64,000 nucleotides of DNA from Bacteroidales bacterium (GCA_017394865.1 JAFPWT010000012.1:1-64000); one strand, 5' to 3'; counted from the stretch's first letter, positions 1 to 9,584 are shown. Made by a program: numbers and translations. Notes: a model not told the origin generated them from the letters alone.

Positions 1-1620
1 AACAGAAACCTGTCGGTTGTTATTTAATATTCGGAAAATCAATAAATTAAATACAATACTCGTTTTTGTCGCATCGTCACTAATATCGGATTGGGAAAAG
101 ATGTCGGGTAGATGGACAAGATGTCGGATGAACGATAGACGTTTTGTCGGATACGTTCTTGTAACAGCAAAGCTGGATCGGAGTTTGGGGTCTTATCCTC
201 GGGGGTACAGGAAGTCGAGACCCAAGGATCGGCATCATCACCTCTTCCATATTATAAATAAGGTATAGTTTTTTGGGGTGAGTTTTCCTTTCGGAATTTT
301 AGGTCGTTTTTTTCGGATGGAATTTTTTTGGGGTGGATTTTTCGGTTGGGAGACTCGGACTTTTTGGTCATCCTACCACACGGAGTCAGGGAGTGTCGAT
401 TTCCTCCCGACCTGGAAGGCGAGGAAGGGGGCGTTAAGGATAAAGGGGGAGGGTGCCCAAGAGAGTGAGTAAGGAGATGAGGAAGCCTAGGAAGGTGGAT
501 GTGAGGATGAGGGATGGGGATGTGTTCTCAGTTAAGAGGACAGATCGCCTGGACGAATAGTCGGGTGAAAAGACAAGGTGTCGGATTATACTTCCGGAAA
601 TACAGAAAAGCAAGAGTTTGTATTTAATATTCAGAAAATCAACATATTAAATACGATTTTCGTTTTTAGGTACGTCGGCACTAATGTCGGATAGGGAAAA
701 GATGTCGAGTAAAAAGACAGGATGTCGGATGAACGATAGACGTTTTGTCGGATGCCTGATACCATTTTTTTCTGTTGCTTCTGGGTGGCGGTTTTTGTTA
801 TCGCAAACACCAACTTGAAGAGCGAAGTTGGATCGGAGAGTGGGATCTTGCCATGGGGGTACAGGAAGTTGAGGCCCCTAAATCGGTATCATCACCCACC
901 ATAATTAATAAGGTATTGTTTTTTTTGGTTCGGATTTTTCGGATGGAATTTTTTGGGTCGGTTTTTTTCAGGTTGGAATTTTTAGATTTGAATTTTCAAA
1001 TTGGTTTTTTCAAGTTTAAAATTTCCAGTCGGAATTTTCAGGTCGTTTTTTAGGTTGGAAAATTCCAGTCGGATTTTTTGGGATCGGTTTTTTTTCAGTT
1101 GGGGAGGAGCGGACTTTTTGGTCACCCTACCACACCGGGGTCGGATATGTTGTATTCCTCCCGATCTCCCCTCCGGCGTGTTCCGGTCGTTGTGTCCAGG
1201 CCGTTGGTCCTAAATTGCGGAAGGTGGAGGATGACCGAAGGGGGGGGACGAGGGGTGAGGATGATGGGATGAGGAATGTGGAGGGTAATCGAAAGGGATG
1301 AATAGGGGGATGAAGATGCCGAGGAAAGAGGATGTATTCACAGACAAGAGGGCGGATCGTTCTGGACGAATGGTCGGGTGAAAAGACAATGTGTCGGGTA
1401 AATTAGGAAACGTTAAATGGGTGTCGAAGACATGTTTCCGGAAAAACAAAAAGCAACAAGTTGGTGTTTAATATTCAGAAAATCAATATATTAAATACGA
1501 TGTTCGTTTTTTAGAGCATCGGAGCAGATGTCGGACAAGAAAGATGATGTTGGATAAAAAGACAAAAGATCGGATATGATAAGACGAATTATCGGATGTC
1601 CGACATCTTGTTTTTTTACA
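1..1620. repeat. Diverged long tandem repeat array, non-coding
   Basis: This 1.6 kb stretch has no convincing gene. It is built of about two and a half diverged copies of one unit, starting near 1 (perhaps truncated by the window edge), near 600 and near 1444. Each copy begins with an A-rich start followed by TTTAATATTC (23, 623 and about 1467). A 33-bp stretch at 120-152 recurs exactly at 721-753, an offset of 601. The words TGTCGGAT and GTCGG recur throughout. Later parts of the unit also match: a GGGGGTACAGGAAG segment (about 203 and 857), a T-rich tract with TTTTTCGGATGGAATTTTTT (about 311 and 937), and a CCTACCACAC segment (about 372 and 1127). The second copy is about 240 bp longer. Short open frames exist but do not align as proteins between copies. 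Confidence 0.8.
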
Positions 1621-1627
1621 TAAAAAA

Positions 1628-1656
1628 CCCCGAAAGTTGAACAAAAACTTTCGGGG
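1628..1656 (-). terminator. Intrinsic terminator of the C69 dipeptidase gene
   Basis: An 11-bp perfect stem, CCCCGAAAGTT / AACTTTCGGGG, encloses a 7-nt loop. On the minus strand it is followed by a T-run (the A-run at 1622-1627). It lies about 30 bp past the stop codon of the minus-strand gene and separates it from the repeat array. Confidence 0.85.
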
Positions 1657-1686
1657 TTTAGGTCAACAATGACCCTTTTTCCTTTA

Positions 1687-3420
1687 TCAATAAGCTTTAT
1701 ACTTATCTCCGGTCTTTTCAATCAAGATCTGATAATACTCGTCGCTGTATTTTGGATGCTCGCTCTTGATGGGGGTGTACTTGCTTCCAGCTTTGACGGG
1801 TTGGGCGGTGTTGACGTTGCCGTCCATGTATTTCATGAAGAGGTCGTGATAGAGGTTCTTCCACATGACGCACAAATCGTTGGCGGTGTTGCAGGAGAAA
1901 CGGGTCATCTCCAGCACCATTCCGTCATGGCCTTTGATGGCTGAGACACGCTCATCCAAGGCGGGGACCAGCTTTTCGACGCACTTGGTCTCGAACTCGC
2001 GTTGTACCTTGCGGATTTCAGGGTGGATGTAATTGTATTTGGTGTAAGCCCAGTTGCTCATCTGGTTGAAAATCCAGAAAGCGGAGGTCTCTGACCATTG
2101 GCTCATCGAGCCGTTGCCCTCGCGGTAGCTCTCAGGGATATCAGTCATGCAAGTATACATGGGGCAGTACACGGTGTTGTCGGTGTCGTCCACGCCGAAC
2201 CAGATGATTCCGAAGGGGTTGTAGCTGCGGCTCTGGGCCACGAAGCTGAAACCGGTCTGCTGGGTGGCAGTGGTGCGCTCATGCACATAGGTCGCGCCAT
2301 TCACCTCAAACTCCATGGGACGCCAGCGGTAAGGGCAGTGGAACGGACCTGCGCCGACGTCTTGTGCCATGTCAAGCTCTGTGCCTTCGAGGTGGTCACG
2401 CATGAAGTCCATCATGTCGAGCACGCTAACTTGTTTGTTAGGCTTCACCCACAAAGGCATGCGGTTGGTCGGGAAGTTGTCAGGAGTCTGGCACATGCCG
2501 GGGGTGTAAGGCTTGACGCGCTGGATGTCGCGCCCGGTGGCGTAACCCCAATAATCGTTCATGTCGTCGGTCACCTTGTTGAACATGGCCCACACGCGGA
2601 GGTCGCAGAAGCGGGCGCCGCTGAAGTCAACAGGGTTGTAGACGTCTGAAAATGAAAACTTTGCATCAGGACCATCATATAACTTGGCTTCTTTGGCGAA
2701 GCTGATGACATCGTCGGCATAGACGCAGTCGATCCTTGGGTCTTTCAGCAGCTTGTCGATGTTAGAATAGGTGATGCTGGTCTTGCATTTGCGTGAGACC
2801 AAGGGGAAAGTGGTGATGCGGGCCTGGTTGGCATGGCCGCTGACGTAACCGTCGGGGATGCGACGGGCCACCCACACGGCGCCTGTGTGTTCCGGACCTT
2901 TGCCGATCATCTCGAGGATCCAACACTCGTTGGGGTCGCAGATGCTGAACGACTCGCCTTCGCTGACGTAACCGTATGTCGCAACAAGGTCACCCATCCA
3001 CTTGATGGCTTCACGGGCGGTCTTGGAACGTTGTAAAGTGATGTAAATCAAGCTGCCATAGTCGATGATGCCCTTGCCGTGCCAGAGGCATTCGAGGCCG
3101 CCGTAGGTGGTCTCGCCGATGGCGACCTGCCATTCGTTCATGTTACCTACTACATTGTAGGTGTGGGATACTTCAGGAATCTGACCGAGGAAGGCACCGC
3201 CGTCCCAGTCGTATACATCGCGCATCGCGCCGGGAGCGTAGTCGGCAGCTGGATAGTGGTAAAGCTCACCGTAAAGCACGTGGCTGTCGGCGGCGTACGA
3301 GATCATGCAGGAACCGTCGGTGGAGGCACCTTTAGTAATAAGAAAGTTGGTGCAGGCGTTGGCTTTGCCGAAGGCAAACACAAGGGCCAAGGCCATCATT
3401 GCAGAGAGTAGTTTTTTCAT
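1687..3420 (-). CDS. Secreted family C69 dipeptidase
   Basis: A 577-residue protein of peptidase family C69 (PepD-like dipeptidases, N-terminal nucleophile hydrolases). The first 22 residues form a signal peptide ending ...GKANA. The next residue is Cys23 in CTNFLITKGASTDGS, the family's nucleophile motif. Removal of the signal peptide would therefore expose the catalytic cysteine directly, without a propeptide. The rest has the family pattern (GEGESFSICDPNECW-like region around residue 160). It probably cleaves dipeptides in the periplasm or outside the cell. A TATCTTTG promoter box lies at 3460-3467 (minus) inside the end of ribF, so the gene can be transcribed on its own. A terminator follows at 1628-1656. 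Confidence 0.88.
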   Translation of the reverse strand: MKKLLSAMMALALVFAFGKANACTNFLITKGASTDGSCMISYAADSHVLYGELYHYPAADYAPGAMRDVYDWDGGAFLGQIPEVSHTYNVVGNMNEWQVAIGETTYGGLECLWHGKGIIDYGSLIYITLQRSKTAREAIKWMGDLVATYGYVSEGESFSICDPNECWILEMIGKGPEHTGAVWVARRIPDGYVSGHANQARITTFPLVSRKCKTSITYSNIDKLLKDPRIDCVYADDVISFAKEAKLYDGPDAKFSFSDVYNPVDFSGARFCDLRVWAMFNKVTDDMNDYWGYATGRDIQRVKPYTPGMCQTPDNFPTNRMPLWVKPNKQVSVLDMMDFMRDHLEGTELDMAQDVGAGPFHCPYRWRPMEFEVNGATYVHERTTATQQTGFSFVAQSRSYNPFGIIWFGVDDTDNTVYCPMYTCMTDIPESYREGNGSMSQWSETSAFWIFNQMSNWAYTKYNYIHPEIRKVQREFETKCVEKLVPALDERVSAIKGHDGMVLEMTRFSCNTANDLCVMWKNLYHDLFMKYMDGNVNTAQPVKAGSKYTPIKSEHPKYSDEYYQILIEKTGDKYKAY

Positions 3421-3435
3421 GGTTGTTTCTATTTG

Positions 3436-4395
3436 TTATTCTTGCTTTTGAATTCTTGACAAAGATAATATTTTTTTCGCTTCCTCACGGTCGCGTTGCA
3501 ATTGGTCTTTCAAAGCATCGAGGCCGTTGAACTTCTCCTCATCGCGGATACGGTCGATGAACCATACCTTCAGCGTCTTGCCGTAAAGGTCGCCCTCGAA
3601 GTCGAAAATGTTGACTTCGATGATGAAATCATCCTCAGCGCGGTCGCCGATGGTGGGACGTGACCCTGTGTTGGCCATGGCGTCATAGGGCTTTCCGTCA
3701 ATGACGGTCTGGCAGGCGTATACCCCCGGGTTGTTGATCATCATGAACTCGTCGGGGATGTCGAGGTTGGCGGTGGGGAAGCCGATGGTACGGCCGATTT
3801 GATTGCCCACGACCACGGTGCCAGTGACGGAATAGGGATAGCCTAGTAGCTCATTGGCAGCCTTCACGTTGCCGGCCCATAGGAAGTTCCGGATCTTGGT
3901 AGAGCTCACGGCAACTTCATTAACATCTTGAGCTTCAATTTGTTCTGTCCTGAAGCCGTATTGCTTGCCGAGTTGACTCAGCATCTCGAAGTCGCCCATC
4001 CGGTTCTTTCCGAAGTGATGGTCGTAACCCACCACGATGACGGCGGGATGGATGCGCTCAATGATGTAATCACGGATGAAAATGTCGGAAGGTGTACCGG
4101 CAAACTCCTTGGTGAATGGGATGATCACCACGTTGTCGATGCCGAACTCCTCGAATTTCTTCAGTTTCTCTTCTTGTGAGCAGATGAAGCGCAGCCGCTC
4201 CGTGCCGATGGACAGCACCTGACGGGGATGGGGATAAAAGGTAACGACCACGGTCTCGCCATCGACTTCCTTGGCCAGACGTCGCATCTCCTTGAAGATG
4301 GCCTGGTGGCCGAGATGCACGCCGTCGAAGGTGCCTATGGTGACCACGGCATTCTTGATGTTTCGGGCTTGTATTGTATTGTTGATGATTCTCAT
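3436..4395 (-). CDS. ribF: Bifunctional riboflavin kinase / FAD synthetase
   Basis: A 319-residue RibF that converts riboflavin to FMN and then FAD. The N-terminal nucleotidyltransferase half carries the FAD-synthetase motif TIGTFDGVHLGHQ (residues about 20-32) and a conserved VVGYDHHFGKNRMG stretch. The C-terminal half has the flavokinase motif GRTIGFPTANL followed by NPGVYA and a TGSRPT-like segment. Length is normal for the family. Its ATG overlaps the stop of asd by four bases (ATGA), so the two genes are translationally coupled in one minus-strand operon. Confidence 0.95.
   Translation of the reverse strand: MRIINNTIQARNIKNAVVTIGTFDGVHLGHQAIFKEMRRLAKEVDGETVVVTFYPHPRQVLSIGTERLRFICSQEEKLKKFEEFGIDNVVIIPFTKEFAGTPSDIFIRDYIIERIHPAVIVVGYDHHFGKNRMGDFEMLSQLGKQYGFRTEQIEAQDVNEVAVSSTKIRNFLWAGNVKAANELLGYPYSVTGTVVVGNQIGRTIGFPTANLDIPDEFMMINNPGVYACQTVIDGKPYDAMANTGSRPTIGDRAEDDFIIEVNIFDFEGDLYGKTLKVWFIDRIRDEEKFNGLDALKDQLQRDREEAKKILSLSRIQKQE
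3460..3467 (-). promoter_or_regulatory. -7 box (TATCTTTG) for the C69 dipeptidase gene
   Basis: An exact match to the Bacteroidota -7 consensus TAnnTTTG on the minus strand, 40 bp upstream of the ATG at 3420. It lies within the 3' end of ribF. Confidence 0.55.
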
Positions 4396-5423
4396 AAAAT
4401 GTGCTCAATAACGTATTTGGCGATCTGCACAGCGTTGGTGGCGGCACCCTTGCGGATGTTGTCGCTGACCACCCAGAAATTCAAGCCGTTGGCGATGCTG
4501 AAGTCCCTGCGGATTCGGCCTACGAAGACCTCGTCTTTGTCGTATGAGGTGATGGCCATAGGGTAGAGGTTGTGGGCGGGATCGTCTTGAACCACCACGC
4601 CAGGCTCTTGCTCCAGCAGACGGCGCACCTCATCCAACTCAAAGGGCTTGTTGAACTCCACGTTGACGGCTTCGGAATGGCCACCGGTGACGGGTACGCG
4701 GCACACCGTTGCAGTGACGGCGATCTGCGGCGCCCTCAAAATCTTACGGGTCTCGTTCACCAGTTTCTCCTCCTCGGTGGTGTAACCGTTTTCACAAAAA
4801 TCTCCACCGTGAGGCAACACGTTTCTATAAATCTGATGGGGATACGCATTTGGAAGTTGAGAGTTGAAAGTTGAGAGTGGAGAGTTTTCCACTTTCCACT
4901 TTCCACTTTCCGCTTCCTCACGGTCAAGCTGGTTAATCCCTTTGATTCCGCTCCCGCTTACACTCTGATACGTGGCAATCACCAAACGTTTGATATCAAA
5001 TGCCTTATGAAGCGGATTCAAGGCCAGCACCATCTGGATGGTGGAGCAGTTGGGATTGGCGATGATATGAGTGTCCTTGGTGATGGTGTCGGCGTTGATC
5101 TCGGGCACCACGAGTGGTATTTCAGGGAACATGCGCCATGCAGAACTGTTGTCGATGACATAGGTACCCTTGGCGGCAAACAAAGGAGCATATTGTTTCG
5201 ATGCAGCGGCCCCGGCGGAGAAGATGGCGATGTCGGGACGGGCCTCGATGGCGTCCTCCACGCTGATCACTTGATAAGTATGACCTTGGAAAACGATCTC
5301 TTTGCCAACCGATTTTTCCGAGGCGGCCACAATCAACTCGTCAATCTTAATCTTCTGTTCGTCAAGAACTTGCAACATCTTTGAGCCTACTAACCCCGTG
5401 GCACCTACAACAGCGATTTTCAT
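4392..5423 (-). CDS. asd: Aspartate-semialdehyde dehydrogenase with an in-frame repeat insertion
   Basis: A 343-residue Asd, which reduces aspartyl-4-phosphate to aspartate semialdehyde for lysine, threonine, methionine and peptidoglycan precursors. The N-terminal GATGLVGSKML binds NADP. The catalytic cysteine is C126 in ANPNCSTIQ, and YQSVSGSG and NVLPHGGDF are also present. Between them, residues about 171-191 (reading SGKWKVENSPLSTFNSQLP) are low-complexity. They are encoded by a heptanucleotide repeat hairpin at 4852-4914 that family members normally lack. The frame stays open across it and all catalytic motifs are intact, so the protein is probably functional with a surface loop. Confidence 0.93.
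   Translation of the reverse strand: MKIAVVGATGLVGSKMLQVLDEQKIKIDELIVAASEKSVGKEIVFQGHTYQVISVEDAIEARPDIAIFSAGAAASKQYAPLFAAKGTYVIDNSSAWRMFPEIPLVVPEINADTITKDTHIIANPNCSTIQMVLALNPLHKAFDIKRLVIATYQSVSGSGIKGINQLDREEAESGKWKVENSPLSTFNSQLPNAYPHQIYRNVLPHGGDFCENGYTTEEEKLVNETRKILRAPQIAVTATVCRVPVTGGHSEAVNVEFNKPFELDEVRRLLEQEPGVVVQDDPAHNLYPMAITSYDKDEVFVGRIRRDFSIANGLNFWVVSDNIRKGAATNAVQIAKYVIEHIL
4852..4917. repeat. Heptanucleotide repeat hairpin inside asd
   Basis: On the plus strand the unit AAGTTGA / GAGAGTG repeats with period 7, then switches to its complement ACTTTCC three times. This gives an imperfect palindrome (GAGAGTGGAGAGT against ACTTTCCACTTTC) around a short centre. About nine heptads, 63-66 nt, or 21-22 codons. 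The length is a multiple of three, so the asd frame is kept. Confidence 0.85.
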
Positions 5424-5472
5424 AATTATTATATTTTATTCTATTAATATATAAAATGTGATTCTTATTTCG

Positions 5473-5480
5473 TATCTTTG
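5473..5480 (+). promoter_or_regulatory. -7 box (TATCTTTG) for the lamin-tail protein gene
   Basis: TATCTTTG lies 36 bp upstream of the ATG at 5516, in the 92-bp intergenic region shared with the divergent asd gene. No clear match was found for asd. Confidence 0.6.
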
Positions 5481-5515
5481 CGCCATTCCAACTACAATGC
5501 AAAAATAATAATATT

Positions 5516-8113
5516 ATGAAAACGATACGCCTACTTTTTTTATTTCTGCCTCTATGGGCCTCCGCCCAGGTCATCGACGACTTCTCTGACGGGGATTTCA
5601 CCTCCAACCCCACCTGGATCGGCACCGACACCTGTTTCACTGTCAACAACAATAAACAACTCCAGTCTGCTGCTACTGTTGCTGGGGAATCCTACCTTTC
5701 AACCACTATAACTGAAAGGGTTTCAGCAGGTGCGTTTTTACAGGGAGAAACCGAATGGCGTTTCTGGATTCGTGAGAACTTCAGTCCTTCCGCCAACAAC
5801 TACGCCGATGTGTGGCTCTGTGCCGACACCGTAACGTTACCCTATGCCTCGCGTGGCTATTTCCTTCGTTTCGGTGCCGCCGGAAGCCAAGATGCCATAG
5901 AGCTCTATCGCAAAGACCCCGAAGGGGAACACCTTATTATTAAAGGTGCCGACGCCGCTATCGCTTCATCCTTCAAAGTAGCCGTCAAAGTGAACCGTGA
6001 TGCCGAGGGTCGCTGGATCTTAGCCACCGACTATGACAATGTCGGAAATTACATTGTGGAAGCAGAAGGGCAGGACGACACCTATCCTGTGGAAGGCTTC
6101 TTTGGCTTCCATCTTCATTTCACTTCAAGTAATGCACGAAAAATCTATTTCGACGACATCTATGTTGGTCCCCAAATTATCGACACGGAACCGCCGGAAC
6201 TGCTCAGCCTTGAAATCATAGATACACGACATCTTTTGCTAACTTTCAACGAGCCCCTTGCTGAAACCGCCTTGGATCCCCAACACTACTACGTAGAAAC
6301 ATCCCCCGACTCGGTCTCCTTCATCGGTGTCCCCTCCAAGGTGCTATTGTCCTTCAACGAGCCTCTTCTTGAAAACACCAACCTGACGCTTCAAATTACT
6401 GGTATAAGCGATCTGGCAGGGAATACCATGCCCTTGATGATGCATTCTTTTTCCATATACCAACCCTCTGAAAACGATGTGGTTATCAACGAAATCATGG
6501 CAGATCCCTCACCTATGGTTGGACTGCCGGAGTGGGAATACGTGGAGCTGTTTAACACCACTGATTTCACCATCGACCTGAAGGATTGGCTCTTCCTTAT
6601 TGGTAATACCAGCAAGACGTTCCCGTCAATTCAGATTGCCCCATGGGGTTACCTCATCCTCTGCAAAACCGACGCCGAGCAGGAACTAAGCGTTTTTGGT
6701 CCGGTTTGCGGTTTCTCCAGTTTCACTATTGCCAACGCTGGGGCTACACTTCGTCTCCTTGCACCCGATGAGACCTTGATATCGGAGGTGTCGTTCAACG
6801 ACAACTGGTACCACGATGCCGACAAGCGTAACGGCGGCTGGTCGCTGGAACAGATCGACCCGTTCAACCCTTGCGCAGGGACGTCCAACTGGTCGGCCTC
6901 GACCGATATCAAAGGTGGTACGCCGGGATGCGAAAACTCCATCAACGCCCCCAACGAGACCACCCCCATGGTCGCAAGGGTGAGCATGTTGGGCGATAAC
7001 ATGGTGCTGCTTTGGTTCGACCAGCAGATGGATCGTGAGAGCCTCCAAGACCCTGATGGTTATAGGGTTGAGGAACTCGAGCTTCATCCATCGGAAGTGT
7101 TGTGCAACCCAGTGGAGAACTCTTCGTTGGAGCTTGTCTTCGACTATTCTTTCGAAGAAGGGATGGTCTATACCTTGGTGCTGAATGGCATGGAGAGTTG
7201 CAGTGGCCAACCCATCGCTCCCGATACCAAGGTTCAGTTTGGCATTCCCAATCCTATTAGCGCGGGCGACATTCTTATTAATGAGATCCTTTTCGATCCC
7301 ATCAACCCGGGTGTGGATTATGTAGAGCTTTATAACTACTCCGATAAGACCTTCGACTTAAGTGAGTTGAAACTGGGTGTCATCAAAGAGAGTTTTCCGA
7401 ATCCCGCTGATACAGTGCTTAAGGAGATCTCCGCCGACAGCCGTTTGTTCATGCCGGGCAACTATCTTTTGCTCTCGACCGATGGTTACACGGTGTGTCA
7501 GCAATATGCCTGTGAGCCGAACAACTATCACGATATGACGGCGTTTCCCTCTTATCCCAACTCGGGTGGCATCGCCTTGCTGATGAGCCGGCAGGGGGTG
7601 GTAATCGATCAAATGACTTACAACGAGGGGATGCATTATCCTCTCTTGAAAGAAACCAAAGGCGTTTCACTGGAACGTGTCTCATGGGAGGCGCCCTCCG
7701 ACCAGGCTGACAACTGGCACTCGGCAGCCGAAGCAGTCCACTTTGGCACCCCAGGTTATCCCAACTCCATGGTTTCTTACGCTCATGAAAATGAGGGGAT
7801 CCAACCCGTATCCGTCTCTCCTCAAGTCTTCTCTCCTGATGGTGACGGCTTTGACGATCACTGCGTTTTCACCTATCAGTTTGAACATTCAGGGTATACG
7901 ATGAACGCCTATGTCTTCTCGGCGGAAGGCCGTCTAGTGCGTCATCTGGTCAGGGGCGAGATGGTGGCTCAAGAAGGCAGTTTTGTATGGAACGGAATCG
8001 ATAGCCGAGGCCTCAGGGTGCCAATAGGCATCTACGTCGTGGTCACCGAGGTGTTCGATATGGAGGGGACAGTAAGGAAATACAAGACCGCCGTGGCGGT
8101 GGCGTCGCGGTAG
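5516..8113 (+). CDS. Secreted lamin-tail / Ig-like repeat protein with gliding-type C-terminus
   Basis: An 865-residue exported protein. A signal peptide (about residues 1-18, ending WASAQ) is followed by a jelly-roll-like N-terminal region. Two bacterial Ig-like (SbsA-type) segments follow, near residues 225-320 and 490-575. Two lamin-tail domains begin DVVINEIMADPS (about 322) and DILINEILFDPI (about 583). The last 90 residues start FSPDGDGFDDHC and resemble the FlgD/CHU_C-type C-terminal domain of T9SS cargo in Bacteroidota. It is probably surface-located; the ligand is unknown. It abuts the convergent metallophosphatase gene with only one base between stops, so no terminator hairpin fits there. 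Confidence 0.8.
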   Translation: MKTIRLLFLFLPLWASAQVIDDFSDGDFTSNPTWIGTDTCFTVNNNKQLQSAATVAGESYLSTTITERVSAGAFLQGETEWRFWIRENFSPSANNYADVWLCADTVTLPYASRGYFLRFGAAGSQDAIELYRKDPEGEHLIIKGADAAIASSFKVAVKVNRDAEGRWILATDYDNVGNYIVEAEGQDDTYPVEGFFGFHLHFTSSNARKIYFDDIYVGPQIIDTEPPELLSLEIIDTRHLLLTFNEPLAETALDPQHYYVETSPDSVSFIGVPSKVLLSFNEPLLENTNLTLQITGISDLAGNTMPLMMHSFSIYQPSENDVVINEIMADPSPMVGLPEWEYVELFNTTDFTIDLKDWLFLIGNTSKTFPSIQIAPWGYLILCKTDAEQELSVFGPVCGFSSFTIANAGATLRLLAPDETLISEVSFNDNWYHDADKRNGGWSLEQIDPFNPCAGTSNWSASTDIKGGTPGCENSINAPNETTPMVARVSMLGDNMVLLWFDQQMDRESLQDPDGYRVEELELHPSEVLCNPVENSSLELVFDYSFEEGMVYTLVLNGMESCSGQPIAPDTKVQFGIPNPISAGDILINEILFDPINPGVDYVELYNYSDKTFDLSELKLGVIKESFPNPADTVLKEISADSRLFMPGNYLLLSTDGYTVCQQYACEPNNYHDMTAFPSYPNSGGIALLMSRQGVVIDQMTYNEGMHYPLLKETKGVSLERVSWEAPSDQADNWHSAAEAVHFGTPGYPNSMVSYAHENEGIQPVSVSPQVFSPDGDGFDDHCVFTYQFEHSGYTMNAYVFSAEGRLVRHLVRGEMVAQEGSFVWNGIDSRGLRVPIGIYVVVTEVFDMEGTVRKYKTAVAVASR

Positions 8114-8114
8114 T

Positions 8115-8816
8115 TTACATGTCGTAGTTCGACAGGGCGATCAGCTTGTTGGTGTCGGGGTTAAAGGCCATCAGGTTGCCCATGCCTTGTTTGTTCACGT
8201 TAAAGACGCCGTTGTCCAAAACGATGAAGTCGTATTGGTCTTGGTTGTGGATGACGTGATCAATAAAACTGTAGTCCTCGGGGAGATGTCCGTGGATGAT
8301 GCGGCGACCTCCGGTCTTCGAGAAGTCCACCCTGAAATCTCTGACCGTGATCATGCTTTGGGTGTCTTCAAAAGGATTTTTGCAGTGGAAGTTCATGCCG
8401 GCGTGGACGAGGATGTAGTCCTCCAACTCGTAGTAATAAGGCAGTTTGCGCATCCATTCGATGTACTTTTCCGGGATGTCGCGGGGCCTTTTCACGCCGA
8501 AGCTTTTGTAGGTCTCCTTGGCACCGACGTTTTCCCACAATTTCTGCACGTCGGATTTGAAGAGATGCCTTTTTTGGTCGGCTTCCCAGGTCTTCACGCA
8601 GTAGTCTTCGTGGTTGCCCTTTAGGCAGTGGACGTTCCATCCTCCTTCCTGAAGGTCCATAAGGTAGTCAAGCACTTCCTTGCTCGCCGGGCCGCGGTCG
8701 ATGTAGTCGCCTAGGAAAAACAGCTCATCGTCACGTGTTGCTCTTAGCGTGCTTTTCAGGAGTGCCTCCATGGTCTTGAAACAACCATGGATGTCGGGAA
8801 TAATCCATCTAGCCAT
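8115..8816 (-). CDS. Metallophosphoesterase, serine/threonine phosphatase-like (PPP family)
   Basis: A 233-residue calcineurin-like phosphatase. All metal-site motifs are visible: D8-I-H10-G, GDYIDRG (36-42), GNHED (67-71), then HAGMNFH and IHGHLPE further on. This order is that of the bacterial PPP-type phosphatases (PrpE/ApaH-like). Substrate cannot be told from sequence: phosphoprotein, or a dinucleoside polyphosphate. It is cytoplasmic (no signal peptide). It lies downstream of gpmA on the same strand, separated by a heptanucleotide repeat, and may be co-transcribed. Confidence 0.88.
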   Translation of the reverse strand: MARWIIPDIHGCFKTMEALLKSTLRATRDDELFFLGDYIDRGPASKEVLDYLMDLQEGGWNVHCLKGNHEDYCVKTWEADQKRHLFKSDVQKLWENVGAKETYKSFGVKRPRDIPEKYIEWMRKLPYYYELEDYILVHAGMNFHCKNPFEDTQSMITVRDFRVDFSKTGGRRIIHGHLPEDYSFIDHVIHNQDQYDFIVLDNGVFNVNKQGMGNLMAFNPDTNKLIALSNYDM

Positions 8817-8819
8817 CTT

Positions 8820-8841
8820 TTAACTCTTAACTTTTAACTAT
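8820..8841. repeat. Intergenic heptanucleotide repeat (TAACTCT/TAACTTT/TAACTAT)
   Basis: Three degenerate heptads fill the gap between the metallophosphatase start and the gpmA stop codon. They are the same sequence family as the elements inside asd and ileS, here as a single arm without a palindrome. Confidence 0.7.
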
Positions 8842-9584
8842 TATTTCTTCCCTTGATTCGCCACAGCTGCCATCAGTGCGGCTACTTTCTCGGGATCGCC
8901 GAGGAAGAAGTCCTTCTGGAGCTTCATGTTGTCGTCGAATTCGAAAATATAGGGGATACCGGTAGGGATGTTAAAGGCGATGATCTCGTCGTTCGACATG
9001 CCTTTGAGCACCTTGACGACGCCGCGGAGGCTGTTGCCGTGGGCTACCACCATCACTTGATTATGGGTCTCGAAGGCCTTCATGATGTTGTTTTCGTAAT
9101 AAGGCATCACACGATCGATGGTGTCGCACAAGGCCTCGGTGAGCGGGATCTGGTCGTCGGTAAGCTCGGCGTAGCGAGGATCCTGACGGGGGCTGTTGGG
9201 AGCATCCATGGCCAGCGCGGGAGGACGCACGTCGAAGGCACGGCGCCACAGACGCACCTGCTCGTCGCCGTATTTCTCGGCAGTGGCTTTCTTGTCGAGA
9301 CCCTGCAGCTGACCGTACGACTTCTCGTTCAATCTCCAGGTCTTGTATACAGGCAGCCAGTCCATGTCCATGGTGTCGAGCACGTAGTTCAAGGTCTTGA
9401 TGGCGCGCTTCAGGTACGAAGTGAAGCAGATCTCGGGCGTGTAGCCGTTCTCTTTCAGCACCTTGCCGGCCTCGATGGCCTCCTGAATGCCCTTCTCCGA
9501 AAGATCCACATTGGTCCATCCAGTGAAAAGGTTTAATTTGTTCCACAGGCTTTCGCCGTGACGTATTAATATCAGTTTTTTCAT
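8841..9584 (-). CDS. gpmA: 2,3-bisphosphoglycerate-dependent phosphoglycerate mutase
   Basis: A 247-residue glycolytic mutase interconverting 3- and 2-phosphoglycerate. The phosphohistidine motif is LIRHGESLWN (R8-H9-G10-E11). TGWTNVDLSEKG follows, and the second catalytic histidine lies in VMVVAHGNSLRGVVK. The ordered LKRAIKT and KSYGQLQGLDK segments are typical of the dPGM class. Length is normal. Confidence 0.95.
   Translation of the reverse strand: MKKLILIRHGESLWNKLNLFTGWTNVDLSEKGIQEAIEAGKVLKENGYTPEICFTSYLKRAIKTLNYVLDTMDMDWLPVYKTWRLNEKSYGQLQGLDKKATAEKYGDEQVRLWRRAFDVRPPALAMDAPNSPRQDPRYAELTDDQIPLTEALCDTIDRVMPYYENNIMKAFETHNQVMVVAHGNSLRGVVKVLKGMSNDEIIAFNIPTGIPYIFEFDDNMKLQKDFFLGDPEKVAALMAAVANQGKK

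Noticed and set aside
17..1721. Several open frames of 60-92 codons in the first 1.7 kb
   Set aside because: They have low-complexity translations, do not correspond between the repeat copies, and have no promoter or leader signals; the region is better explained as non-coding repeats.
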